A model generated the notes under the pieces. That model was not told where the DNA came from. It was given only the letters and a program-made list of their open reading frames with translations, and did no database searches. 64,000 nt of DNA from Paraescarpia echinospica (Eukaryota > Annelida > Polychaeta > Sabellida > Siboglinidae): positions 18,041,087 to 18,105,086 of the forward strand of contig CM034534.1 of NCBI GenBank assembly GCA_020002185.1. Direction: 5' to 3'. This document shows, piece by piece, positions 34,548 through 45,830 of this stretch. How positions within the stretch are numbered: the first letter of the stretch is position 1; the number at the start of each line of letters is the position of its first letter. The position numbers and the translations under genes are program-made.

Positions 34548-35110
34548 CAGATCCAGGGGGGCCTGTGGAATTTGTTTTGGAATGCACCCGTGCTAGCATG
34601 ACATCCCCATAGGCGGATCCCGGGGCTGGGGGCCTGTGCCCCCTAGACCTTTGGAATTTGGCATGCCCGTAGACCTTTTTGAATGGCCCCGTTTCGGCTA
34701 CAAGAAGCTGAAGTTATGGCAACGCGGCGGCGGCGGCGACAATTTGTCAACAGTACCCCCCCCCCTTCAATGTTATAATCTGACAGCGCGACAGCAGTCG
34801 TGCTGAAGTCCGGCTCAGACCACCCAATACGAATTTGCATTGGGCACCATTGCAGGTTTTGGAGCCCCCCTATGCTATCCTCTCTGGATACCCTCTGGTG
34901 CCCCACCCTAAAGATATTTTGAATGTGTCCCGGGGGTGCAATTGGAGGTTTTTGGAGAGCCTGAAGTTGTAGTATTTTGAGGTTCTTGGAGAACCTGAAG
35001 TTTTGGTATATTGGAGAGCAACAGGGGGGTTCTTTTCGAGTGGTTTGCCCCCTTCCTCCAACATTACCCTGTTTGGGACCACCCCTGATGAGGTACACCC
35101 ATTAGGTAGT
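34548..35110. other. Repeat-like G/C-run region
   Basis: The phrase cataggcRgatccNgggg occurs twice (about 34551 and 34610), next to a short CGG run (about 34727) and poly-C/poly-G tracts. It resembles the edge of a DNA transposon, but no matching opposite end was found. The open frames here show no domains. Confidence 0.3.
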
Positions 35111-36289
35111 CTGGAACACACGTTGGCGGTTTGAAGATGATTTAATTGACAGTTATTACTAAAATACAAGTCATTTCTGGTTGATAACAGCTTCTACGAT
35201 GCAATGGTAGCATATACCTTGTTGGCACCAATGTTTGTGAAAAATTCATATGAAAATAGCACAGATACACGCATGCAAACAAAACTGGAAATGACGCTGC
35301 CTTAAACATCTGGGTGTACAGGACACTAGTCCATGTTCTCACATGCGACCGGACCGCAACTTGATAGTTCCATGTACACTGTACGACGACGCTGACGGGC
35401 AACACAAATGATCCTACCGTAATGACCGTACCTACTGAGACACCGTATGTTTTGGGACTCGTCAAAAATTTAGACAAATTATTATTTTTCTGTACTGTAT
35501 GTTTTGGAGCATTGCTAAGAATTAGACGAATCCTTAAAGTTCTGCACCTATATATTTCACATGAATACCTTTTTATAATTATCATTACATTTAGTGGTTA
35601 AAGTTATATATATGAATTTAGTCAGTCCTCATGGCTGTACATTCAATAATATCCAAGTTCAACTACAAACATTAACAAACAACACTGCTACTATCTAAGA
35701 AACAGAAAACAATTACATTGACAAGATATCATTAATAATGCATTTCTCTGGCATGTAATACTTTATATTTTTATAAAAATATGTTGTTTTCTATACTCTG
35801 TATAACATGTGTATTTGTTATCTCTATCAATGTAATATGTAACATCTAAGTAAGATGTTTACATTACCAAGGTAATCTTGAATAATTATTATATGGAAAA
35901 AATAAACCTGCATCTGCACAAAAACAAACATACACAGATTAACACCCACGGCAACCAGACGCATGCAAGCACGTACGCATGCATGCAAGCATGTATCTCT
36001 GCATACACATTATACCAGATCTGGCTAAACTTTGCATAACTGCTGGTTCCATCTTCACAACATGTAGTACTATACAGATATGTCGTTGTGTTGATTATCC
36101 ATAGTTTATCCAGTTTCCATCAACGTGGGAATGTATAAACCCATACATAGCATTCATACGGAATTCATTTTAATTTACAGATAAATCGATATGCAGACAT
36201 CAGGTCAAATATAGTGGATAGCAAAACTCAATCGGCATTTCTGACAAAACCTGGCTGATTTCATTTGATGCTGATATATTATTGGTTGG

Positions 36290-36560
36290 GTTTGCTTATC
36301 CATTTCCGGACGTTGCAGCCTTGATGGATTGTCTAAAGACAGCTCTTTCGTTTGGCAGTCTCCCCACTCGCCAGATGTCTGCTCCCAACCATTCCTCTAT
36401 GTCATTCTCCCATTGTTTCCTAGGTCTTCCTCTGCTTCTGCCGCCTTCCACTTTTCCTTCCAGTATTAGTCTCTCTAGAGAGATATTAAAAACTGTCCAC
36501 TCTTTCTATTTCCTGGCCATCTAGTATGACTTCTGATGGTTCTCGACATCCCTTCATATC
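36290..36560 (-). mobile_element. LINE 3' coding fragment
   Basis: On the - strand one piece reads VILDGQEIERVDSF (RT tail, the usual ...SFKYLG region) and another RGRPRKQWENDIEEWLG, the C-terminal signature of many animal LINEs. The sequence between the two is deleted. It lies downstream of the FAXC-like stop codon. Confidence 0.75.
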
Positions 36561-36715
36561 CATAATAATGTCAGTCTGATATATTATATTACCTGATAAA
36601 TGGCGACACTTGATCGAGATTAAATGCAGACAAAATATAAAGTAAAAGGAAAGATTTCACACAAAATAAATGGCATGTCTGATTACATTTGCCGGCAGTA
36701 CAAGTGGCGCCCCCT

Positions 36716-36822
36716 CTACTTGGTGGGTGTAAACGTGCCGCCGCGTGTAATACATTCCTCCCAGTCCGGCCAGAAAGTCTGCTTCATAGTCTCGACGTAT
36801 TCTCCAAGGTTTGGCAACTCCT
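36716..36822 (-). CDS. FAXC: FAXC-like gene, last coding exon
   Basis: On the - strand, acceptor gtcaccag is followed by AG, which completes a Glu codon with the G ending the upstream exon. It encodes EELPNLGEYVETMKQTFWPD then WEECITRGGTFTPTK and TAG (stop at 36718-36716). The FWPDW motif near the end of a GST-C-like domain is typical of the failed-axon-connections (FAXC) family, GST-fold proteins related to metaxins. Some animals have several FAXC paralogues, so the symbol marks the family rather than strict orthology. Confidence 0.78.
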
Positions 36823-37243
36823 CTGGTGACAGGTACAAACAGGAATACACTTACATATTCAACCAACTGGTCAATTCAACTTAAAGGGAGCTAGTCAGTT
36901 CCTCTACCCTAGATTAGCCAGTAGTAATCTGTAACAGGAAGTCTGCTGAGTTGAACGTGGGAAAATGTGAAATTGTTGCATCAAAGGGAATTGTGAAATT
37001 GTAACACCAAAGGGAATTGTTATTAACTCGGGCCGTCTCTGCATTATTGTCAATAAAGTTTGTTTTGAAAGTGGACGTTTTGTTTAACATTTGAACAAGC
37101 TCCGGGCGTATCTTCTAAATTGTGAATGTTGTTACAGGCTTACTAAACAGAATTTGGCAGACCGTGTACCTTCAATATAGTTAGTATAGTCTCAAGAACA
37201 TTTTATTAATAAAAAAATGAAAAACTAGGAACAGATTTCCTCC

Positions 37244-37483
37244 ATTTAATGGTAGTAATAGTATACTTCTATAATGTCTATGAACGCGAGCATTTAATGG
37301 TAATAATAGTATACTTCTATAATGTCTATGAACGCGAGCATTTAATGGTAATAATAGTATACTTCTATAATGTCTATGAACGCGAGCATTTAATGGTAAT
37401 AATAGTATACTTCTATAATGTCTATGAACGCGAGCATTTAATGGTAATAATAGTATACTTCTATAATGTCTATGAACGCGAGC
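37244..37483. repeat. 48-bp minisatellite, 5 copies
   Basis: Unit: atttaatggtaataatagta, then tacttctataatgtctatga, then acgcgagc. The copies are almost identical, implying recent amplification. The period is 16 codons, giving short open frames on both strands. Confidence 0.97.
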
Positions 37484-38448
37484 GCAGAAATGCAACAAGA
37501 AAGAATCATTAGGCAAAATCATGAACAGAGAAGTGCAAGAGTCATCATTAGCGCAAGGAACCACCAGAGGGTATGCAATTTCAAATACATTTAAGTCTTG
37601 ATTTGTTACCAAAGGTGGCAATAATTGTTAAGTAATGTAGACTTCATGCAAGATTTTGGGTGCAGCTACATATAAAGCTTGATTGCCAATGCTATAAGGA
37701 AACAAAAGACAACTTTTTGGAGAGCTGCACCTAAAAAAGTTAAAGGGAAAGAAAAGGCAAATGTTTGTCTGAATTACATGAGTTTCTGAGTATCATAAAC
37801 TAGACTAGTATTCCCAGTTTAGTGACCAGCGAACTGGAAATAATAGGCACTCGTGGCGACAAGCTTTCTATCAAAATGGCGCTGTCCATACAACTTATAC
37901 TCTGTGTCTTCAACAAGATTAATCCAATAAAGTACAGGCATTATATTCTTGATTGTAGCTGCAAATGGTTAGTTTTAAGTAACTATGTTAAATGCATAGG
38001 ACCAAATGATTACCTTTCGTTTTCACTTTTCAAATTAAGGTTGATGGACATTGTTATGAAACAGATGAACTGCGATGTCTGGGGAAATGTGAAAAACACA
38101 TGAGACTAATCAAATAGGATGGCTGTGGTGTAGAATGGACACAGTATGTAATAGTGCCATCTGAAATTTTATTTTTGAGGGGCTTAGCCAGAGAAGCATC
38201 TGCCCATCTTCAATCCTGGAGGATGACTGGCCAAGAGGGGTAATTACAATTGATAAGACTTATGGAATTTCGAGGGGCCAGCTGGTCAGTAGATTAAATA
38301 ACTGTTCCAAGTCTACAGGTCCACATCAATGACTATCATTGTCATAACTGGTAGGAAATCAAATCAAATGGATCAGTATTAATTAACAAAATAGCTCAAA
38401 GAACACTGGTTTGTCATTTAAAAAAACTAAACAGGCCAATAATGGCTG

Positions 38449-39261
38449 TGAGTGGCGTGAATGGCTTCCATGCAAGCAGTTCATGTGAGTGGCGTGAATG
38501 GCTTCCATGCAAGCCGTTCATGTGAGTGACTTGAATGGCTTCCATGCAAGCCGTTCATGTGAGTGGCATGGATGGCTTCCATGCAAGCAGTTCATGTGAG
38601 TGGCGTGAATGGCTTCCACGCAAGCAGTTCATGTGAGTGGCGTGAATGGCTTCCATGCAAGCCGTTCATGTGAGTGACTTGAATGGCTTCCATGCAAGCC
38701 GTTCATGTGAGTGGCGTGAATGGCTTCCATGCAAGCCGTTCATGTGAGTGGCGTGAATGGCTTCCATGCAAGCCGTTCATGTGAGTGGCGTGAATGGCTT
38801 CCATGCAAGCCGTTCATGTGAGTGGCGTGAATGGCTTCCATGCAAGCCGTTCATGTGAGTGGCGTGAATGGCTTCCACGCAAGCCGTTCATGTGAGTGAC
38901 GTGAATGGCTTCCATGCAAGCCGTTCATGTGAGTGACGTGAATGGCTTCCATGCAAGCCGTTCATGTGAGTGACGTGAATGGCTTCCATGCAAGCCGTTC
39001 ATGTGAGTGGCGTGAATGGCTTCCATGCAAGCCGTTCATGTGAGTGGCGTGAATGGCTTCCATGCAAGCCGTTCATGTGAGTGACGTGAATGGCTTCCAC
39101 GCAAGCCGTTCATGTGAGTGACGTGAATGGCTTCCATGCAAGCCGTTCATGTGAGTGACGTGAATGGCTTCCATGCAAGCTGTTCATGTGAGTGGCGTGA
39201 ATGGCTTCCATGCAAGCTGCTCATGTGAGTGGCGTGAATGGCTTCCATGCAAGCCGTTCGC
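38449..39261. repeat. 37-bp minisatellite, about 22 copies
   Basis: Unit: gtgagtggcgtgaatggctt, then ccatgcaagccgttcat. Few variants (gacttg, gacgtg, cacgc, gcagtt). Each + strand unit carries GTGAGT, a donor-like hexamer, but the FAXC-like gene is read from the other strand. Confidence 0.97.
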
Positions 39262-39968
39262 GTACAAAAAGGCACACTTTTGTGTAATTCTAGACTGACA
39301 AGAAATTATTTCTGGCTATGTGAAGTATACAAATGTTTGAAAGGAAAAGTTAAACTTGTAGTGAACAACTATTTGTTTAATCACATTTGTAATTACAAGA
39401 ACACAGACAGTTAGAAAAGAAAAACAAATTCTCATACATGCAATTCAAAAAGGTGAATTTGAAACCACAGTTCTCTCAATTGACAGTTGGGCATTGCTCC
39501 GCCAGCACAATAGCCATCGTCCGAGAAATTCTACCTATGCTGACAACAAAGTGGACAGGCCCTTAGCCAGATACCAGTTCTCCCGTTAATGGAACAGTTT
39601 TTTTTTAATCACAATGGGTTTTTCTTTTTCAAATAATGGGTCTTTTGGTATTTGTGTAAGAGGATTTTTATTTTTCAGATACCATAATGTCATGGTGGAA
39701 CATAACGTGGTTTAATTTTTTCTATAACAAGGACAAAACAGTGTTTGCTTTGTTATAAAACGGCTTTGCACCATGTGTGAATGTGGGGCTGTAGTCTGAA
39801 GTTTGAGTATCTGGCGAGCCTCGAGAGGGAGGATGCAGTTGGAGTTTTCAGCGTTGTCGGTCCCATGAATATTCATGTTACGCCTCCAATGACCAATGCA
39901 TGTGCAGTGTGGTTTTTCATGAGCATTCAACATTAAAATATTTCACAATCGTGGCTAGTACTGGCTAC

Positions 39969-41275
39969 CAGACCTGGGGCCGAGTACATTTTCATGAGTA
40001 CAAGTACGAGTACTTTGAAGATGGATGAGTATGAGTGCGAGTACACTGCTAAAAGCTGAGTACGAGTAAAAGTACAAGTACATTTTTTAAAATATAAATA
40101 TTAAATAATAAGGTATTTAAAAATTAGTAATTAATCTAATTTATATAACTCAGCAAAATTGAATATGCAATGGCAGTTGATCATTTTTTTATGAGGAAAA
40201 CTAAAAAAGCCTATATTTCATCAACAATGAAATTCACTTCATTGGCATTCATTTCAGTGGCACCATGTGATCTTATCATCTATTTGCCATTGCACCGAAT
40301 GAACATGAGTTGTTCACAAGTTGAGTCTTTCAGGCTGCACCGTTCAGGGAAGAATACTTTCTCGGCTATGCTAAATACCCTTTCAACTAGGGCTGATGAG
40401 GCTGGAATGCTGAAATGGTGATGGACCATCTGAGCCAGAGTTGGAAAACTCAGAACTGCAGTGGGTCACTGTGACGATCTGTACATGGCTGACTGAGATA
40501 TCCGTTCACCTCTACAATCAGCAATCTGCTGATATTATAAGTTTGCAATTTATATTTTCTGATCGTAGATTACTTGTTGTTGAGAGGGTTAGCACATGTC
40601 CACATAACAGGCTCAGCATCCCCTTTGGACTTTTTAGCCAGGCTGCTGGCATGGGATTATACTAGTGCAGGAGGCAGTCTGACTTGAGCCACCTTACTTC
40701 TACAGAGGAAGACTGGCAGTTCTTGTTCTTAGCAATTAGCACTGTCGGCCACTGTCAAGTGGCATGGTCTCCAGACTACATCAAAGGCATTTCCTGTCTA
40801 ACTGGTGGGTTAACTGCTAATATGGCTCTTTATGGACATCCTGGTGGCTTAATTAAACAAACAGGTTTATGGCCTGAACTGATAGCCTACAAATATTGTT
40901 TGCTTAACAGGGTGTTTCTGACTGGGAAAAATGCTGCCTGATGCCATGTTTGGGTATCATAGTCATGCTTATCAGAGAATTAGGATGTACTATGTGTAGG
41001 GATGGTAAGGTGGTATTCTATCAGAAATAACAAAATATTTTAAAAAATAGATGAACATTTAAATATTTCAGGAAAGTTTAATTATATATATATTATAATA
41101 TAATATATTAATTTTCCCCAGTACATATTGAAAAAGTACTCAGATGTGCTCGTAAAATCTGAGTACAATGAGTATGAGTACGAGTACGAGTCCATGACCC
41201 ACAAGTTTTATGAGTATGAGTACTTCAAAAATGTACTCGAGTACACGAGTACCGAGTACTTCGGCCCCAGGTCTG
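39969..41275 (-). mobile_element. hAT element, 1307 bp, with transposase C-terminal remnant
   Basis: The ends read CAGACCTGGGGCCGAGTAC (left) and CAGACCTGGGGCCGAAGTAC (right, - strand). The flanks CTGGCTAC (39961-39968) and CTGGCTAT (41276-41283) form an 8-bp duplication with one mismatch. Both ends are packed with gagtacgagtac repeats. The transposase C-terminus is readable on the - strand at 40280-40600. It lies in the FAXC-like intron. Confidence 0.92.
40280..40600 (-). pseudogene. hAT transposase C-terminal (hATC) remnant
   Basis: On the - strand: EVNGYLSQPCTDRHSDPLQF, then after a break FSIPASSALVERVFSIAEK and ERCSLKDSTCEQLMFIRCNG before TAG (40282-40280). The ASSA.VERVFS and LMFIRCN motifs define the hATC dimerisation domain. 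Confidence 0.88.
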
Positions 41276-41790
41276 CTGGCTATGGGCCTGAAAGTTGGCA
41301 TTAAGTAGCAAAATTTAGAAATTGGAGTTTTGTGCCTTTTTGGATTCCACAGATCAAAAGCTTTAAAATGATACCTCATTTACTGAAATATCTTTAGTGG
41401 TTTTGTATGTATTGTTAAAACAAAAGTAAACTTTAAAATGTGATGTTTTGAGAAATGAAGTCATTTTGATGACTACTGTCTACTGTTTTTTAATTTATGT
41501 TTGTAAATGCCCGTATGTTATTAGTTTGGGATTATTTGTTGAGGAAAATAAACTGAACAATGAACAATGAGTTTGTAGTTCAAACTCCGAACACGACACT
41601 TTTGATTAACTCAGGACTGGCACAACATTATGTATGGCTAATGGCCTGGTTGGCATGACTAATGTATCTCAGACGGTGGCTATTACAATGACTGCACCGA
41701 ATTGCCAATCTTGGTAACTTACACGTGGTTGTCATGACATCGATTCGTCAAAAACTGTGCATGACAAACAAAGAATAAAGGCAAACAAAC

Positions 41791-41907
41791 CTTTCATGTA
41801 CTTTTCTAGAGGTGACCCGGGCAGAAGCCAGTAAACAAGCGCAAGCATTCCAAATATGGCGCAGTCAACCTCACATGGCTTGTCTCCCATAAAGAACTTC
41901 TTCTTTC
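41791..41907 (-). CDS. FAXC: FAXC-like gene, penultimate coding exon
   Basis: On the - strand the acceptor is gtttcag (ends at 41908) and the donor is AAAG|gtttgt (41790 downward). It encodes KKKFFMGDKPCEVDCAIFGM then LALVYWLLPGSPLEKYMK, with a split codon G|AG joining the exon at 36822. The F-x-GD-x-P-x-x-x-DC-x-x-FG-x-LA pattern is the GST-C core of the FAXC/metaxin group. Exons further upstream were not found in the window and probably lie beyond the repeat-rich region at higher coordinates. Confidence 0.78.
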
Positions 41908-42104
41908 CTGAAACACATTCCAGTCCAAAATGTTACGACGAATGCACTTTTTGGAAAGATATAAAGACCCACTCACTGTAATTCTTTGTGCAGGATAATT
42001 GTGTATTGCACATGTTAGCATAGCTGACATTTTGTGTCACTGGGAAAATAAAAAAGAGATTACATTCCCTGGGCTGTTATTTGACATGATGCAAATAGCA
42101 GAGA

Positions 42105-42205
42105 GCAGAGGCCGAACAACACAAAGGACACAGGAAAAGGGGAAGGCCACAGCTGAGATGGCAGGACTGTGTGAGGAGGGACAAGAGAAGATCGGGGTAG
42201 GATGA
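42105..42205 (+). mobile_element. Short LINE 3' coding fragment
   Basis: On the + strand: RKRGRPQLRWQDCVRRDKRRS then a stop, a common C-terminal signature of animal LINEs. Nothing else of the element is nearby. Confidence 0.65.
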
Positions 42206-42555
42206 AAGATAATGCAAGGGAGTTATAGACAGAACATTAAAAAAAAACAGCAAGTTGTTCGGCAGTACTGTATCTGACCCTCACCCCTGTACAGACGGCA
42301 ACAAGGAGGAGAGCAACACCAACAAAAGCAAGTAAGAGACACCTAATTCATCTTTATATTTTATTTATCTTATTTTATGCATTTTAGTTATTGCCTTTGT
42401 TATTTAGTCAAACCTGATCCACACATAACTTAATAATTTCACATTATAGCCAAAGATATTAATGTCATAATTTTCTAATGTGACAAACCTGCTAAATTTT
42501 TATTCTACTTATATGCTACATTGTGATTGTAAAAAAATAACAACAGTGTGAAACA

Positions 42556-42690
42556 GTCCTGGGGCCGAGTACATTTTCATGAGTAAGATTACAAGTACTT
42601 TGACAATGGATAAGTATGAGTACAAGTACATTGCTAAAAGCTCAGTGCAAGTACAACTACGAGTACATTCTCACGAGTACGAGTACATTT
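42556..42690. mobile_element. hAT terminal fragment, relative of 39969-41275
   Basis: It begins CAGTCCTGGGGCCGAGTACA and continues with the same gagtacaagtac subterminal repeats as the left end at 39969, then diverges. No partner end was found. Confidence 0.75.
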
Positions 42691-43636
42691 AAAAAAATGG
42701 GCCAAGTGGCCCTGAAGTCCTTTGGACTAATATGTCTGTATGTGACCCCGGCTGACCAAATGAGTGATAAGTCAGAAAAATTGTACCATTGTTTTCTTAC
42801 ATCCTTGTAAAGGTTTGGTAGGGTGCTTTACACGTTTTCAAAAATTATATGAGCATTGAACATGGTAGGGGTAAAAAAGTGAAAATGAAGAAAACGGCTG
42901 TTGAAATTATATATGCAAATGGATTGCATAGAAATATTACATGCACAACATTCAAATGTGGCACACAGTTTGTAATATGTATGTTATGTTGCAATGATAC
43001 ACTGGAAGTACAAATGTGCTGCTACAAAAACTTATCAAGTTATGCCAGATTATGTCTTTATGTGTAAAACTAAGAAGACAGATTATTTGAGAGCAAAAGG
43101 TAGACTCACTGTTTGACACACTTTAAAACCTACAGGCAACTGTCCAGTTTAACAGGGGTCTAGTGGCTGTCTGTTGACACAAGCTACTGCCATTGACCAA
43201 TTACAGATTAGTTACAGTTTCCATCAAACAATAGCAGGCAGAGAATCTTAGCTCCACAGCTTGATGTAATACACAACAAGTAATAAATATATGATACACT
43301 TGAAATACAAATGTGTTGCTACAAAAATGTATAATGTTATGCCAGATTATGTCTTTATGTATAAAATTAAGAGGACAGATTATTTGAGAGTAAAAGGTAG
43401 TCTAAAGAAAATTAAAAATGGGTCAGCTGGACGGTGATAGACCGTTTGAACTTGAAGCCTTTGTCAAACATTTGTCTCGACTTCACCGAAGGCGGTGTCC
43501 TGCAGTCAGAACTTCGAAGGTGTTACTCACCTAACTTACAGGTGTTTGTCAGTAAGAATAATGGGATGATAATTTACACCAACGTTGTTTCCTGTAGAAG
43601 TCATTTTGTGGGATATATTAGCATTAGTCGCGCCAA

Positions 43637-43704
43637 TTCAAAAATTAGTGCTATATAATAGTAGTTTGTCAAAATGTAAACAAATTCAAAGACAGTTGCA
43701 GCTT
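43637..43704. repeat. 68-bp direct repeat, copy 1
   Basis: It runs from ttcaaaaattagtgctatat to gacagttgcagctta and matches 44072-44140 in the same orientation, 435 bp away, with few differences. Confidence 0.85.
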
Positions 43705-44071
43705 AGCGTTAGCCTGTTCTGAAATATTTTAATGACATAATGATATATTTCACATAAATATATAGGGAGCTAATGGAGAGGCCCATCATAATCCATAGCA
43801 CTACAAAATGAAGTATTTGAAAGTCACACTTCATATATTGAGTGACACATCTCATACTGTCGTTCTGGACTGTCGCAATGTCCAATAGTTTCCTATCACA
43901 ACCCTTGTGTACAATATACCAAAGCTATATATTTCCAACACCACAACATATTTATTATCATTGGATAGGTAATTGAATAATTTTCAGACGAACGCAACTT
44001 GTAGCAGCAGAAAATGAAGCATACAAAAGTTACACCGCAAACAATGACATGCATTCTCAAAATGTGATTCA

Positions 44072-44140
44072 TTCAAAAATTAGTGCTACATAATAGTAGT
44101 TTGTCAAAATGTAAACAAACTCAAAGACAGTTGCAGCTTA
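44072..44140. repeat. 68-bp direct repeat, copy 2
   Basis: Second copy of the repeat at 43637. It is followed directly by a fragment of the 13.2-kb hAT family. Confidence 0.85.
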
Positions 44141-44225
44141 CTGTCCACCAAGCAGTAGCAGAGCAGTTTTATAATAATAATAATCCACAAGTTAAGTGGC
44201 AGTGATCTTCCTTTTATCATTCATG
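44139..44225. mobile_element. Fragment of the 13.2-kb hAT family
   Basis: The block tgtccaccaagcagtagcag ... ccacaagttaagtggcagtg resembles 1808-1905 and the inverse of 13380-13475. No ends are present. Confidence 0.6.
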
Positions 44226-44739
44226 TGATGTTCATTGTGAGCATGGCAGACAAATGGTACAGAGAGAAGCTGACATTTTCTATAAAAAGAACACGTTTGC
44301 CTATCAATGGCATGTATTTCCTATTGTTGCTGTTTCTGCCAGGCAGAAACAGTTTCTGCCCGGCATAAATCAAACAACCCTGTAGGTCATTATTAATCAA
44401 ATGTTTTTTGGTGAATCATAGTTACACATCATTAAGGGTTATGATGGAAGTAAAATGTTTACAGGTTTACTGTTCACTTATTGCACCACATCTTGCATTT
44501 AGAGGAATAATTATAATAGAAAATAAAATGTTGTGGCACATATTTTTAAATACATGCATTGATGAGAAACCGGGAATTACTTTTCGGTGGCCTAAGAATA
44601 ACTAATTTCTATTAACTTTCTGCTTATATAAAACAACTGCATAAAAATATATATCCATACAAGACACAGACTCCGCATGTGACAGATGTTTTGGGAAGGG
44701 GAATAGTGTTCTGTTTCAGGTACAAAGTGCTGTGTTTGT

Positions 44740-44870
44740 TGACCCAAGCCTCTGCCAGTGACCAATTACAGATTAGTCATACTTCCTACCACCAGCCACA
44801 GTGACCCAAGCCTCTGCCAGTAACCAATTACAGATTAGTCACACTTTACCCAGCCAGCCACAGTGAGGTG
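44740..44870. repeat. Tandem duplication of a ~60-bp segment
   Basis: gacccaagcctctgccagt followed by accaattacagattagtca occurs twice; a weaker third copy lies at about 43175-43235. Confidence 0.8.
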
Positions 44871-44984
44871 TGACAGATATTGTGGGAAAAGGGATTAGTT
44901 GAACAAAAGGACTGGAAGCCTGCTAGAGCTACTACTACAGTAGAGCATTTAGTTAAAAAAATTAACATTTTAGGGGACATTTGG

Positions 44985-45420
44985 AGCCCTTAGAATGATT
45001 GAATCAAATACAGATTTGTTTGTGTATAGTGGCACTACCATATGAAACGTCTATGCAAAATTAGAGAAAAAGTTATGTAAGAGTTTTTGAAAAAATTGGC
45101 AAAATGTGAAAATTTACCAGTTTTGGGGTCCTTTTTGGGGGTGGTGCCCTTAGAATGATTCAATCAAATACAGATTTCTTGTGTAAAATGACACTACCAC
45201 ATGAAATGTATATGCAAAATTTGAGAAAAAGTTGCTGAACAGTTTTTGAAAAAATAGGCAAAATGTTACATTTTCACCAGTTTTGGGGTCCTTGGAGGCC
45301 CTATGGAGCCCTTAAAATGATTCAATCAAATACAGATTTCTCGTGCATAGTGGCAGTGCCCTAAGATATGTCTATGCACAATTAGAGAAAAACTTGCTGA
45401 ACGGTTTCTGAGATACGGCA
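44985..45420. repeat. About 160-bp tandem repeat, nearly three copies
   Basis: The marker taRaatgatt.aatcaaatacag occurs at about 44991, 45151 and 45313. The units share gcaaaatttgagaaaaagtt and ccagttttggggtcc. The array ends where the hAT fragment starts. Confidence 0.88.
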
Positions 45421-45830
45421 GCTAACGGCTATGCTAAATACCCTTTCAACTGCGGTTGATGAGGCTGGAATGCTGAAATGGTGAGGGACCAACTGAGCCA
45501 GAGTTGGATAATTGTTGCGTTGACCCTTCCTGAACTGCAGTGGGTCACTGACGATCTGTACATGGCTGACTGAGATATTCGTTCACCTCTACAATCAGCA
45601 ATCTGTTGATATTAGAAGTTTGCAATTTATATTTTCTGATCATAGACTACTGGTTGTTGAGAGGGTTAGCACATGTCCATATGAGAGGGTTAGTACATGT
45701 CCATATAACAGGCTCAAAATCCCGTTTGGACTTTTTAGCCAGGCTGCTGGCACGCGATTATACTAATGTAGGAGGCAGTCTGACTTAAGCCACTTTATAC
45801 TTCTACAGAGGAAGACTGGCAGCTCTTGTT
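45418..45830 (-). pseudogene. Second hAT transposase C-terminal remnant
   Basis: It closely matches 40360-40760. On the - strand it carries PTLAQLVPHHFSIPASS and the AVERVFSIA motif, cut off at about 45420 in the middle of the hATC domain. Its upstream end (in transposase direction) runs into the 27-bp array, whose reading frame is continuous with the transposase phrase CQSSSVEV. Confidence 0.82.

Larger units (their letters stand above)
36823..41790 (-). other. FAXC-like intron (about 5 kb)
   Basis: It holds the 48-bp array, the 37-bp array and a hAT element described separately. A stretch at about 38195-38290 resembles 47060-47145 (ttgataagac..tggaatttNgaggg), so it is part of an unclassified dispersed repeat. 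The rest shows nothing. Confidence 0.65.

Noticed and set aside
35142..35585. 147-codon - strand frame
   Set aside because: No domain, no splice or codon evidence; composition like the surrounding intergenic DNA.
43418..43534. 38-codon frame MGQLDGDRPFELEAFVKHLS...
   Set aside because: Looks protein-like but has no recognised family, no clear splice partners and lies in repeat debris.
44340..44365. Short palindrome with tgtttctgcc / ggcagaaaca arms
   Set aside because: Near-perfect but short, next to a partial repeat of itself; no context to assign a role.
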